Shown here: positions 9,082 through 17,353 of the stretch, in pieces
Numbering within the stretch: the stretch's first letter is position 1
Layout of the letters: each line of letters opens with the position of its first letter
DNA from: Sediminibacterium roseum
Lineage (GTDB): Bacteria; Bacteroidota; Bacteroidia; Chitinophagales; Chitinophagaceae
DNA length: 64,000 bases
Direction: 5' to 3'
NCBI RefSeq assembly: GCF_009939005.1
Contig: NZ_JAACJS010000011.1
Location: forward strand, 152,096 to 216,095
Notes under the pieces: generated by a model
Database searches by the model: none
What the model saw: only the letters and a program-made list of their open reading frames with translations
Told to the model about the DNA's origin: nothing
Program-made: the position numbers and the translations under genes

Positions 9082-10116
9082 TCACATCCTTGTAAAATGG
9101 ATCCCGGCTTCTGCCGGCACATAATTGATGTACAGTACAAACCTTGGCTTGTCTGCATTATTAACCGTACTTCCGTGCGGCAACGCATGGTGCCAGATGA
9201 TGAGATCACCGGCATTTGCCGCGATCTTTTTTGGCCCGAGTTGTTCAAGATCCTGCTCGCGCGGATCGGCACCTTGCGGCAGGGCAGACAACCAGTCTCC
9301 TATCACTGCATGAAACCCCGGCACCACGGCAAGTGCGCCCTGGTTGTCACTTGTATCGGCGAGGTAAAGTATTCCCTGTGTTGAAAAAGGCATCGGTGTT
9401 TGCAGCGCCGCGTCCCAATGCAGGCGATGTCCCTGGTAAGTGGCTGCTGCGGTTTCAGGAGGATTGAACCCGGCGCTGTCTGTTTTCAACCAGATGTCTT
9501 TCCGCTTCCACAATTGTTCGAATGCAATGCGTATGCGCCGGCTGTTCCTGATCTTTTGCAGGGCGGGGTGATGAAACATATCTACCTTGATCCCGTTCAC
9601 ACGCAGCTGGCCGCTGTACCAGGTGGCAGGGTCGTATTGATCGATGCCGAGAAATGTACAGACCGCATCTATCGCATCGGCACATTCGGCGCGGGGCACG
9701 ATGTTTCTCGCGATCACATAACCATGGGTGTTCCAGTGTTCGATGTCGGCGGGCGTGAGCACCGCCTCCTCCGCATCATCGCTTCTATAATCGGGCCTGC
9801 CGCCGTGCAAGACCAGGTTGTTGAATTTCTGAACCGTTTCCTGCGAAGGCGGGCCCACGGTGTCAACGATCCATCTCTCCATTTCTTCCAAGGTGGGTTG
9901 TCGTGAAAAAATGAAGGACAGGGTTTGCGCAATTTCCAATCCAAGTGCGCTTAAGAGAATGTTATCGGTTGCCCATTCATCCTGTTTGATTGCGGGTGGA
10001 AGTTTGTTGTCTTTGTTGAGCAAACTTTTTTGCAGGTATCGTTTCAGGTGCATGATACCCAACGAAGACAACTCCGATGATCCGGGCAATTCGATATGTG
10101 CGAGGTTTGTGTTCAC
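9082..10116 (-). CDS. Phytanoyl-CoA dioxygenase-like Fe(II)/2-oxoglutarate oxygenase
   Basis: The 344-residue protein carries the iron-binding facial triad as His233-x-Asp235 (RLHWDA) and His314 (ALPHGS). Arg325 is positioned to bind 2-oxoglutarate. The catalytic beta-roll occupies roughly residues 125-344. The first 120 residues are an extra helical region with a PTLEEMERWI stretch. The family hydroxylates small molecules, lipids or peptide-tethered substrates. The start is GTG at 10116, with no better ATG nearby. It heads a minus-strand pair with the coiled-coil gene. The natural substrate is unknown. Confidence 0.85.
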   Translation of the reverse strand: MNTNLAHIELPGSSELSSLGIMHLKRYLQKSLLNKDNKLPPAIKQDEWATDNILLSALGLEIAQTLSFIFSRQPTLEEMERWIVDTVGPPSQETVQKFNNLVLHGGRPDYRSDDAEEAVLTPADIEHWNTHGYVIARNIVPRAECADAIDAVCTFLGIDQYDPATWYSGQLRVNGIKVDMFHHPALQKIRNSRRIRIAFEQLWKRKDIWLKTDSAGFNPPETAAATYQGHRLHWDAALQTPMPFSTQGILYLADTSDNQGALAVVPGFHAVIGDWLSALPQGADPREQDLEQLGPKKIAANAGDLIIWHHALPHGSTVNNADKPRFVLYINYVPAEAGIHFTRM

Positions 10117-10295
10117 AAATCAATTGATAAGATATTCTAATGTAAGATAAATTATGAAATGTTGTTTGTGTTGTGGCAGGAACCAGGAATATGGAAATGG
10201 GTCAAAATCCTCACGTGCCCTCGGCCAGGGTCAATGAAGTTCAGCGCTGTATACTGTTATCATCAAATGTTAAGATCCGCGCCGGAGAATGAACA

Positions 10296-10700
10296 TCACT
10301 GGCAGAACGTAAGAAATGTTTCCACGGTTTGAACGCTTTCTTCGATGGTGATGGGCTTGGTTATATAAGAGTGAGCCCCCAATGCCATACATTTATCGCG
10401 TTCGAAAGGATTGATCGATGTGGAATAGATAATTACGGGAACATCACGGAAACGATCGTCGGCCTTGAGTTTGCCGAGCGTTGCGGTTCCGTTCATCAGT
10501 GGCATATTCAGATCGAGTACGATCAGGTTGGGAACATGGCGGGCTTCTGCGTATTCATGATCGAGCCGCGACAAAGCTTCCTGGCCATTGGAAACAAAAG
10601 CCGCCACATCATCTCCTGTACCCAATTCCTGGAGCGCTTCCCGGATGACCCATTGGTCTTCCGAGTCATCATCTATCATCATGATCTTATAACGATCCAT
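10296..10700 (-). CDS. Single-domain response regulator (receiver)
   Basis: This 134-residue CheY-like receiver has the acidic pocket MMIDDDSED, phosphoacceptor Asp63 in VLDLNMP, a Thr/Ser switch (IIYSTS) and the conserved Lys in ITKPI. There is no output domain. It is the last gene of the nine-gene stressosome operon, 3 bp after the histidine kinase, and is the obvious phosphoryl acceptor of that kinase. The final output must therefore go through protein contact or a further phosphotransfer step, not direct DNA binding. Confidence 0.9.
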   Translation of the reverse strand: MDRYKIMMIDDDSEDQWVIREALQELGTGDDVAAFVSNGQEALSRLDHEYAEARHVPNLIVLDLNMPLMNGTATLGKLKADDRFRDVPVIIYSTSINPFERDKCMALGAHSYITKPITIEESVQTVETFLTFCQ

Positions 10701-10703
10701 TGT

Positions 10704-12341
10704 TTACAATTTAATATCTACCGGTAAGTTAATATAAAAAACAGACCCTTCTCCTTCTGTTGAGTTTGCCGAAATCTTTCCACGGTGAAGTTCGGTAATC
10801 TTTCGGCAAATGGCAAGCCCCAGGCCGGTTCCGCCATAATGGTCGCGGCTGTGCAAACGCTGGAAAAGATGGAACATTTGCTCGAGGTATTTTTCATCGA
10901 AACCAATACCGTTGTCTTCAACGCATATCTCATACATGCCGGCTTTCAGGGTACAGGTAATGGAGATCTCCGGCTCTATACCCGGGTGGCTGAATTTTAC
11001 AGCATTGCTGATCAGGTTTTCGAAAAGCTGCCGCATCATCCTGCCATCGCCCATGACCACCGGCAGGTTACCGACGGTTATTTTTGCGTTTTTCTCCTGG
11101 ATCAGGATGCCGAGATCCTGCAGCGCAACAGCCACCACTTCGTTCAGATCGGTTTCTTTGAACTGGACCTGCGCTTTGTTTACCTGTGAAAAAGAGAGAA
11201 GGTCGAGTATCAGTGTCCGCATACGCATGGCCGAGTCCTGCATGTTTTTCAGGAAGCCCTTGCCGGTCTGGTCGATCCCGTCTGCATATTTCTTCTGTAA
11301 AAAATCACTGTAAAAAAGCAATTTACGTACCGGCTCCTGCAGGTCGTGCGAAGCGATGTATGCAAACTGTTCAAGCTCTTCGTTGCTGCGGTTCAATTCT
11401 CCGATGATCTTCTCGAGTTGTACCTGGTTTTCCTGCAGCTGTGCCTGGGTTTGCTTTAGTTCAAAATTGTCTTTTAAGGTTTCTTCGTATACTTTCTGTG
11501 CATGGATATCTACGATGTAGCCGATCCAGTATTGCGGCACTCCTTTATCATTGATAAAAGCGGAAAGCGACACCTGGTGCCACAGGAACACATCGTTGAT
11601 CTTGTGTTTTAACCTGGCCTGTGTTTGTATTGCTGAAGGGCCTGCGGGTACTTTGGATTCCAGCAAATGCATGAAAGAATGAACATCATCCGGGTGTACC
11701 ACTTTTTGCCAGCCGTTTGTATTTAAACTGTTCAGCGTTTCGCCGGTGTAGCGCAGCAGCCATTCATTGGCATAGAGCAGCTTGCCACTGAAATCAAGTG
11801 AGAAAATAATCAGGGGAAGTGAGTTTGTGAGCGTGCGGTACTCGGCTTCACTTTTCTGGATCTTTTCGGAAAGATCCTGCAACTGCTCATTTTTTCTTTT
11901 CAGTTCTTCGTAGGGAGAGATGGGCGGTTCGTTGCGAAATACGCTGCGCCACTCGTCCAGCTTCTGGATATCGATGCGGAAAGGAGGTGCAACATAGAAA
12001 TAAAGTTCCACTGTGGTTGCATTGGCTTTGTCAACCAGTTCGTATTTATTCACGAGCCGCTTTGCATATGCAAGGCCTTCGAGTGATTTTTCGCTGTGCT
12101 TTTTTCCATCCTGCAAACGGGCCACAATGTATTTTTCGTGGCTGCCCGTATCGATGCAAAGCGTAAGTGTACCTTTCTGCCTGCCATCGATGATGCTGCG
12201 CGAAACTTCTGAAACGGCGGTAGCGAAGGTTGTTTGTGCCGAGAGTGAAAGACAGGCGAGTTCGGCCAGTTTCATGGTCCGTTTGTGGGCCAGGATCAGG
12301 TCCAGTTCATTCTCCAGCGTAACCTTTGCTATCTCTTGCAT
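10704..12341 (-). CDS. PAS histidine kinase with N-terminal degenerate RsbT-like domain
   Basis: The protein is 545 residues with no membrane segment. Residues 15-117 resemble the RsbT/HATPase fold: SAQTTFATAVSEVSRSI matches the N-box helix, but the Mg-binding Asn is missing, and SLEGLAYAKRLVNKY matches the ATP-lid region. A PAS domain follows (about 165-285), then a coiled coil, a HisKA with His332 in ASHDLQEP, and an intact HATPase (ENLISNAVKFS, EDNGIGFD, GGTGLGLA). It starts 1 bp after the stop of the phosphatase fusion. The fused RsbT-like domain probably docks on stressosome or partner-switch proteins, which would link the stressosome to the two-component output (inference). Confidence 0.88.
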   Translation of the reverse strand: MQEIAKVTLENELDLILAHKRTMKLAELACLSLSAQTTFATAVSEVSRSIIDGRQKGTLTLCIDTGSHEKYIVARLQDGKKHSEKSLEGLAYAKRLVNKYELVDKANATTVELYFYVAPPFRIDIQKLDEWRSVFRNEPPISPYEELKRKNEQLQDLSEKIQKSEAEYRTLTNSLPLIIFSLDFSGKLLYANEWLLRYTGETLNSLNTNGWQKVVHPDDVHSFMHLLESKVPAGPSAIQTQARLKHKINDVFLWHQVSLSAFINDKGVPQYWIGYIVDIHAQKVYEETLKDNFELKQTQAQLQENQVQLEKIIGELNRSNEELEQFAYIASHDLQEPVRKLLFYSDFLQKKYADGIDQTGKGFLKNMQDSAMRMRTLILDLLSFSQVNKAQVQFKETDLNEVVAVALQDLGILIQEKNAKITVGNLPVVMGDGRMMRQLFENLISNAVKFSHPGIEPEISITCTLKAGMYEICVEDNGIGFDEKYLEQMFHLFQRLHSRDHYGGTGLGLAICRKITELHRGKISANSTEGEGSVFYINLPVDIKL

Positions 12342-12342
12342 G

Positions 12343-13356
12343 TTAATTTATTTTACAGGCCATCACAGACATATCGTCCGTGTGCCTGGCAAAATCCTTG
12401 ATCAGCGCAGCCAGCAGAACCGAATAATCGTATCGCAGCACTGATGGAAATTTAAGCATATCCCAGCGCGACTTCAGCCCATCGCTGCACATGATCAGCA
12501 ATTGGCCTTTTTCGTAAGGTGATTCCTGCGCATTCAGGGTATTGGGCACATTCAACCCAATGATTCCGTTGTACGACATATGATTTTTGGGCACAGCGCC
12601 GTTGTACATCCTGGTGCTGATGTTGCCCACGCCACAAATACGCCAGGTAGCGGCCTTCACGTCGAAAACCGCAGCGGTGCCAACAAGGCCCCTCGATTTT
12701 TTCACCTCGCTGTTAAGGTAGCGTATAATCTGCACCGGATCCGGGTCTGTGAATTTTTGAAAGGCATCACATGCCATCGTTACTGCTTTTTCCGCTTCCG
12801 GTCCGTGCCCCAATCCATCGCCAAAGAATAATTTGATATGCTGTGGGGTAGTAACGGAAATAAACCTGTCGCCGCAATATTCTTCACCGGGTTTGGGTAG
12901 TGCCAGGTAGCGTATATCGGCTTTGGGCGGTTTCCGGAAATTGGGCATCTCCTCATTAAACACACGAACCAATACGATCGTTCCCCAATTGCGTTGCGAA
13001 TATACCTGGAAAACCTGCGACAGCCGTTTGATCGCTCCCAGGCCCTGCCCGAGTGAGCCTTTGGTTGAAACACCATCCTCCATTACCCGGTTCACATCGG
13101 CGATACCGGGACCGCTGTCTACTGAAATGATCTCTATTCCCTGGACCTCGGATTCTTCAATGAGTTTGACAAACAGTTGCCCGCCCCCGCCATGCCGCAC
13201 AAGGTTTGACACCAGTTCTGCGACGACGATATCGATCTCTCCCACTTTCCGCTCAGTAAACCCCGCTGCTGCAGCCTTTGCGTGGATCTCTTTTTTGAGA
13301 ATGGAAAAATAACTTCTGTCTTCGGCTTTGTAGGCAGTATGAATTATGTTAACCAT
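12343..13356 (-). CDS. RsbT-like kinase domain fused to SpoIIE/RsbX-type PP2C phosphatase
   Basis: The 337-residue protein has two domains. Residues 1-135 are an RsbT-like ATPase (VAELVSNLVRHGGGG N-box, SVDSGPGI, GSLGQGLGAIKRLS lid). Residues 150-337 are a SpoIIE/RsbX-type PP2C phosphatase (FFGDGLGHGPEA, CSDGLKSRWD, HTDDMSV) with metal-binding aspartates intact. In Bacillus, RsbX dephosphorylates RsbR and RsbS to reset the stressosome; here phosphatase and kinase folds are joined. The start is set at the ATG at 13356, inside a frame open from 13392. It overlaps the upstream rsbT-like gene by 8 bp, implying coupled translation. Confidence 0.88.
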   Translation of the reverse strand: MVNIIHTAYKAEDRSYFSILKKEIHAKAAAAGFTERKVGEIDIVVAELVSNLVRHGGGGQLFVKLIEESEVQGIEIISVDSGPGIADVNRVMEDGVSTKGSLGQGLGAIKRLSQVFQVYSQRNWGTIVLVRVFNEEMPNFRKPPKADIRYLALPKPGEEYCGDRFISVTTPQHIKLFFGDGLGHGPEAEKAVTMACDAFQKFTDPDPVQIIRYLNSEVKKSRGLVGTAAVFDVKAATWRICGVGNISTRMYNGAVPKNHMSYNGIIGLNVPNTLNAQESPYEKGQLLIMCSDGLKSRWDMLKFPSVLRYDYSVLLAALIKDFARHTDDMSVMACKIN

Positions 13357-13762
13357 TCTTCCATTTAATAATTGAAACCGTTGTACCAACACCTACTACA
13401 CTTTTGATATCGAACTCATTCACCAGTCTTTTGGTACCGGGAAGACCTATGCCCAAACTTTTTCCGGTTGAAAATCCGTCTCTCATAGCCTGTTCTAAAT
13501 TGGGAATGCCGGGGCCGGAATCTTTGAAGATCAAACGGATGCCATTGTCTCTCCCTTCTGAAATAACTTCTATCGTAACCTGGCCGCCGCCGCCGTATTT
13601 GAGCATGTTGCGCACCAGTTCGCTCGCGGCGGTGATCAGTTTTGTCTGGTTCACCAAACTCAACCCTATCTTCACCGCGTATTCTTTTACGCGGCTCCTG
13701 AATGGAACCACATCGTACTCCTTGTCAATCTGCATCTGGTCTTTATTCAGGACTATCTTCAT
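13349..13762 (-). CDS. rsbT: RsbT-like switch protein kinase, copy 1
   Basis: This 137-residue GHKL-type serine/threonine kinase has N-box ASELVRNMLKYGGGG, G1 box KDSGPGIPN and lid GKSLGIGLPGTKRL. By family it phosphorylates RsbR and RsbS STAS domains on stress and is released from the stressosome to act on its target. It overlaps the end of rsbS copy 1 by 20 bp. A paralogue lies at 15072-15485 and is very similar over the whole length. No RsbU is encoded nearby, so the released kinase probably acts on the phosphatase fusion or histidine kinase downstream (inference). Confidence 0.9.
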   Translation of the reverse strand: MKIVLNKDQMQIDKEYDVVPFRSRVKEYAVKIGLSLVNQTKLITAASELVRNMLKYGGGGQVTIEVISEGRDNGIRLIFKDSGPGIPNLEQAMRDGFSTGKSLGIGLPGTKRLVNEFDIKSVVGVGTTVSIIKWKNG

Positions 13763-14144
13763 CTTCTGCAGGTTGATCCACTTCTTGTGAGCCGATTTTT
13801 GCTACCAGCAGCTCCATCCCTTTCTCAACATTCAGCGCAGTATGCACACCCTTCAGTTCCAGTCCCAGTTCTATCAGTGTAATGGCTACGGCAGGCTGCA
13901 TGCCTACCACAACCGTTTCGGCATCCATGATGTGCGACATGCTCCCGATATTGCCAAGGATCCGCCCCATAAAAGAATCAACGATCGAAAGGGCCGAGAT
14001 ATCGATCAATACGCCACGCGCTCCTGTTTTGTTGACCATCTGTACAAGATCAGATTCAAGGTTGGTAGCCAGCCTGTCGTAAAGATCTATCTGTATGGTA
14101 ACCAACAGGAACTTCCCCATCCTCAGAATTGGTATCCTGTCCAT
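13743..14144 (-). CDS. rsbS: RsbS-like STAS stressosome core protein, copy 1
   Basis: The 133-residue single STAS-domain protein starts MDRIPILRMG and has the phosphorylation site Ser57 in IVDSFMGR, equivalent to Ser59 of Bacillus RsbS. It ends in an acidic tail (AEDEDSPE). RsbS forms the stressosome core with RsbR and sequesters RsbT. It lies 2 bp after rsbR copy 1. Over its first about 112 residues it differs from copy 2 (15466-15867) at only about seven positions, and the tails diverge. That indicates duplication with the core surface conserved. Confidence 0.92.
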   Translation of the reverse strand: MDRIPILRMGKFLLVTIQIDLYDRLATNLESDLVQMVNKTGARGVLIDISALSIVDSFMGRILGNIGSMSHIMDAETVVVGMQPAVAITLIELGLELKGVHTALNVEKGMELLVAKIGSQEVDQPAEDEDSPE

Positions 14145-14146
14145 AT

Positions 14147-15013
14147 CTATTCAGCAGTTTTTTCTTTGGCAATTTTATTGACGCTCAACCTCATCGTTTC
14201 AAAGGCAAATTTCAGCGCATGGGCCAGTGTGGCTTTGGTTACGATATTGGAAAGGTCAATACCCAGGTGTACCACGGTTTGTGCGATCTCGGGGCGGATA
14301 CCGCTGATGATGCATTCGGCCCCCATCAAACGCGTTGCGGCAACGGTTTTGATGAGATGTTGCGCCACCAGTGAGTCCACTGCAGGAACGCCGGATATAT
14401 CAAGTATGGCGATGGTACTTCCGCTCGCTACTATTTCTTCGAGCAGGTTTTCCATTACTACCTGGGTACGCGAACTATCCAGTGTGCCAATAATGGGCAG
14501 GGCAAGTATGCCGTCCCAGACCCTGATCACAGGGGTTGAAATTTCAGTGATCTCGTCGGTTTGACGCAGGATCACATCTTCACGGCCCTTGATAAAAGTT
14601 TCAAAGGTTACGATACCCAATCCATCAATCAGTTTATTTACTTTCTGCGACGCGGCATATAAAGCATTCATATCGCCTTTGACCTCTTCCTGCAACACCT
14701 GGTTCAGGGCATCTTTGAGGCTGAACACATACAATCCCGTTTCCCGTGGAGAAAATCCCTGTTTGGCGCGAGAGATAGAAATGCCGGAAAGAATTTCTTT
14801 TACACCGTCGAGTTCCGTGGTATCCGCATCAACCATGTTTTGATCGGAGATTGATCTCAGCAGAGAATCGAGTAATTCATTGGACTGCTCACGAAGCTCT
14901 TCGTTACTCATCAGGTCCTCTCTTAATGCAGAGTCCGCAAGTTGCTTTGTCATCCAGTATTCCAATACCTGCCCTCTTTTTTTTTGTAACAGTTTGGCTA
15001 CATCTGTTTTCAT
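14147..15013 (-). CDS. rsbR: RsbR-like stressosome sensor, copy 1
   Basis: The 288-residue protein has an N-terminal RsbRD-type helical sensor domain (about 1-155) and a C-terminal STAS domain (about 160-275). The STAS phosphosites align as Ser214 in AVDSLVA (Thr171 of Bacillus RsbRA) and Thr246 in IAQTVVHLG (Thr205). There are no membrane segments, so the protein is cytosolic and forms the turrets of the complex. It starts 58 bp after rsbT copy 2 and opens the second module of the operon. Its STAS half is nearly identical to copy 2. The sensor half differs mostly at residues 55-75 and 100-130, where a different input could be read. Confidence 0.9.
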   Translation of the reverse strand: MKTDVAKLLQKKRGQVLEYWMTKQLADSALREDLMSNEELREQSNELLDSLLRSISDQNMVDADTTELDGVKEILSGISISRAKQGFSPRETGLYVFSLKDALNQVLQEEVKGDMNALYAASQKVNKLIDGLGIVTFETFIKGREDVILRQTDEITEISTPVIRVWDGILALPIIGTLDSSRTQVVMENLLEEIVASGSTIAILDISGVPAVDSLVAQHLIKTVAATRLMGAECIISGIRPEIAQTVVHLGIDLSNIVTKATLAHALKFAFETMRLSVNKIAKEKTAE

Positions 15014-15071
15014 AGAAACGGTGTTTTGTTCAGTTAATCTTGGTTACGAATATAATGATTAGATATAATTT

Positions 15072-15485
15072 TTATCCCATCTTCCATTTTAAAATTGTGA
15101 CCGATGTGCCTTTGCCCGGTTCGCTTTTGATGGCAAACTCGTTCACCAGCCTTTTGGTTCCGGGTAAACCCAATCCCAGGCTCTTCCCCGTAGAAAAACC
15201 ATCTTTCATGGCCATATCTATGTCTTTGATACCCGGACCTTTGTCTGTAAATGTCAGCCGCACCCCGGTGTTCCTGTCTTCGGAAACGGTTTCGATCAGT
15301 ACCACACCGCCGCCGCCGTATTTCAGCATGTTACGAACCAGTTCGCTGGCCGCCGTAATGAGCTTGGTCTGGTTTACCAACCCCATGCCGATCTTCACCG
15401 CGAATTCTTTTACGCGGTTGCGGAGCAGCACAACGTCCTGTTCCTTTACAATATGTATTAAGTCTTTATTCTGAACCGTCTTCAT
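15072..15485 (-). CDS. rsbT: RsbT-like switch protein kinase, copy 2
   Basis: A 137-residue paralogue of the 13349-13762 gene with all ATP-binding boxes intact (ASELVRNMLKYGGGG, TDKGPGIKD, GKSLGLGLPGTKRL). It overlaps rsbS copy 2 by 20 bp, exactly as in the other module, so overlap geometry as well as sequence was duplicated. By family it is the kinase released from the stressosome on stress. Whether the two RsbT proteins exchange between the two complexes cannot be read from sequence. Confidence 0.9.
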   Translation of the reverse strand: MKTVQNKDLIHIVKEQDVVLLRNRVKEFAVKIGMGLVNQTKLITAASELVRNMLKYGGGGVVLIETVSEDRNTGVRLTFTDKGPGIKDIDMAMKDGFSTGKSLGLGLPGTKRLVNEFAIKSEPGKGTSVTILKWKMG

Positions 15486-15867
15486 CGTCCGTGTTTTCAG
15501 ATTCGTTGTACGAACCTACTTTCGTCCGAAGCAGTTCCATGCCCTTTTCAACATTGAGGGCGGTAGAGACCCCTTTGAGCTCAAGCCCAAGTTCTATTAA
15601 TGTAATGGCAACGGCAGGTTGCATGCCCACCACCACCGTTTCGGCATCCATGATTTTGGACATGCTGCCGATATTGCCCAGTATACGACCCATAAAAGAA
15701 TCTACGATTGACAAAGCAGAAATATCGATGAGAACGCCCCTGGCCTCCGTTTTATTCACCATTTGCACCAGGTCCGCTTCCAGTGTTGTGGCGAGCCGGT
15801 CGTAAAGGTCGATCTGGATCGTTACAAGTAAAAAATTACCCATCCTTAATATCGGTATCCTGTCCAT
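15466..15867 (-). CDS. rsbS: RsbS-like STAS stressosome core protein, copy 2
   Basis: A 133-residue STAS protein with Ser57 in IVDSFMGR, lying 1 bp after rsbR copy 2. Almost all differences from copy 1 are in the last 20 residues, which here end TDDEDGSE. The near-identical core suggests that the two RsbS proteins could assemble into mixed complexes. Confidence 0.92.
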   Translation of the reverse strand: MDRIPILRMGNFLLVTIQIDLYDRLATTLEADLVQMVNKTEARGVLIDISALSIVDSFMGRILGNIGSMSKIMDAETVVVGMQPAVAITLIELGLELKGVSTALNVEKGMELLRTKVGSYNESENTDDEDGSE

Positions 15868-15868
15868 T

Positions 15869-16738
15869 TTACGCCTTTGGTTTTTCCTTGATTGCCGTTT
15901 TCTTTACTTCTAACTGTAACAAGGCAAAAGAATATTTGAGCGCGCTGGCAAGTGTTGCTTTCGTTACGATATTGGAAAGATCAATACCCAGGTGCACAAC
16001 GGTTTGTGCAATTTCCGGGCGTATACCGCTGATGATACATTCAGCGCCCATCAACCGGGTTGCCGCAACGGTTTTAATCAGGTGTTGTGCCACCAGTGAG
16101 TCTACTGCGGGTACACCGGAGATGTCAAGAATTGCGATCGTACTTCCGCTTTCAACAATTTCCTGTAACAGGTTCTCCATTACCACCTGTGTTCTTGAGC
16201 TGTCGAGCGTTCCAATGATCGGGAGCGCAAGGATCCCATCCCACACCCTTATCACCGGGGTTGATATTTCAGTGATCTCGCTTGTCTGACGGAGAATTAC
16301 TTCTTCCCTCCCTTTGATAAAGGTCTCAAAAGTGGTTACCGCAAGATTGTCCATCATCGCATTTACCTTCAGGCTTGCTTCGTATAAAAAAGCCGGGTCG
16401 TCTTTATGGTCTTGCTGCAGTATTTCCTGCAATGAACTTTTCAGGCTGAAAATGTATAAGCCTGTTTCACGTGGCGTAAAACCCTGTCGCGCCCTTGAAA
16501 TTGAAATGCCCGCGAGAAGCTCATTCACACTTTCAAATGCCTCCGACTGGGTGTCGGTCATGTTCCTGTCGGTGATGTTTTTAAGAAGCGTATCGAGTAG
16601 TTCATCGGACTGTTCTCTCAGATCTTCATTTGACATCAGGTCTTCCCGCAATGTATCGTTGGTCAGTTGACGTGTCATCCACGACTCCAGTATCTGCTTC
16701 TTTTTCTTCTGCAGGTGTTTTGTGATTTCTTTACTCAT
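15869..16738 (-). CDS. rsbR: RsbR-like stressosome sensor, copy 2 (first gene of operon)
   Basis: The 289-residue RsbRD-type sensor plus STAS protein is the promoter-proximal gene of the nine-gene operon. It has the same phosphosite pattern as copy 1 (Ser214, Thr246). The N-terminal half is helical (FTPRETGLYIFSLKSSLQEIL) with no cofactor motif that I can identify, so its signal is unknown. A basic tail (KKTAIKEKPKA) follows the STAS domain. A probable promoter lies at 16784-16815. Confidence 0.9.
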   Translation of the reverse strand: MSKEITKHLQKKKKQILESWMTRQLTNDTLREDLMSNEDLREQSDELLDTLLKNITDRNMTDTQSEAFESVNELLAGISISRARQGFTPRETGLYIFSLKSSLQEILQQDHKDDPAFLYEASLKVNAMMDNLAVTTFETFIKGREEVILRQTSEITEISTPVIRVWDGILALPIIGTLDSSRTQVVMENLLQEIVESGSTIAILDISGVPAVDSLVAQHLIKTVAATRLMGAECIISGIRPEIAQTVVHLGIDLSNIVTKATLASALKYSFALLQLEVKKTAIKEKPKA

Positions 16739-16783
16739 TGCTACGCTTTAGGGAAACAAGCTAGACTATTTATTTGCCATAGC

Positions 16784-16815
16784 CGAAAATAATTTGCTGC
16801 ACCACATTAAAACAA
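16784..16815 (-). promoter_or_regulatory. Probable promoter of the stressosome operon
   Basis: On the minus strand, TTG (16815-16813) is followed after 21 bp by TATTTTCG (16791-16784), a one-mismatch fit to the Bacteroidota -7 element TAnnTTTG. The leader to the rsbR start would be about 40 nt. Confidence 0.45.
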
Positions 16816-16864
16816 CTGTAATTTTTCAGATTCTGTAGTAATTTGGGTTAAATTTTCAGGGTTT

Positions 16865-17272
16865 ATGACCAGAAAAACGTTTTTTCTGCTGGCCGATGAT
16901 GACCGGGATGATATAGAGCTTTTGGAAGAATGTGTAAAATCCATCGACAACACGATCATTTTCAAAGCGGTACAGGACGGCAGGAAAGCCGTTGCGTTTC
17001 TACAGAGTTGCCCTGAAGACAAACTGCCTACAACCATCATCCTTGATTATAATATGCCGCACATCAATGGCCCGGGCATGCTCGACTGGCTCTGCGACGA
17101 CACCAGGTACAACGGCATACATAAATTTGTATGGAGCACCGCTTTCCAGGAAGAATATGTGACTGCCTGTATGGAAAAAGGCGCAATCCGGTATTTTGTT
17201 AAACCCATCACCATGGAAGGCGTGGAAGAAATTGCAAGAACGATTATCGCAGTATCAAAAGAAAGCGCCTGA
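16865..17272 (+). CDS. Single-domain response regulator (receiver)
   Basis: This 135-residue receiver has acidic pocket LLADDDRDD, phosphoacceptor Asp61 in ILDYNMP and the conserved Lys in FVKPI. It has no output domain. It is transcribed divergently from the stressosome operon, 126 bp away, and belongs to the same subfamily as the receiver that ends that operon. A shared role with the stressosome kinase is plausible from position. No clear promoter was recognised in its leader. Confidence 0.88.
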   Translation: MTRKTFFLLADDDRDDIELLEECVKSIDNTIIFKAVQDGRKAVAFLQSCPEDKLPTTIILDYNMPHINGPGMLDWLCDDTRYNGIHKFVWSTAFQEEYVTACMEKGAIRYFVKPITMEGVEEIARTIIAVSKESA

Positions 17273-17353
17273 CGTGTTGCCGACTCCGATCCATGAACCC
17301 CTATCCCAACCTCCATGTTAGCGTAAGCGTTCAACCTTGTTTACGTCCATAAT

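Noticed and set aside
13349..16738. SigB partner-switch operon with sigma factor
   Set aside because: No sigma factor, RsbV/RsbW pair or RsbU is present in the window; the operon ends in a histidine kinase and receiver.
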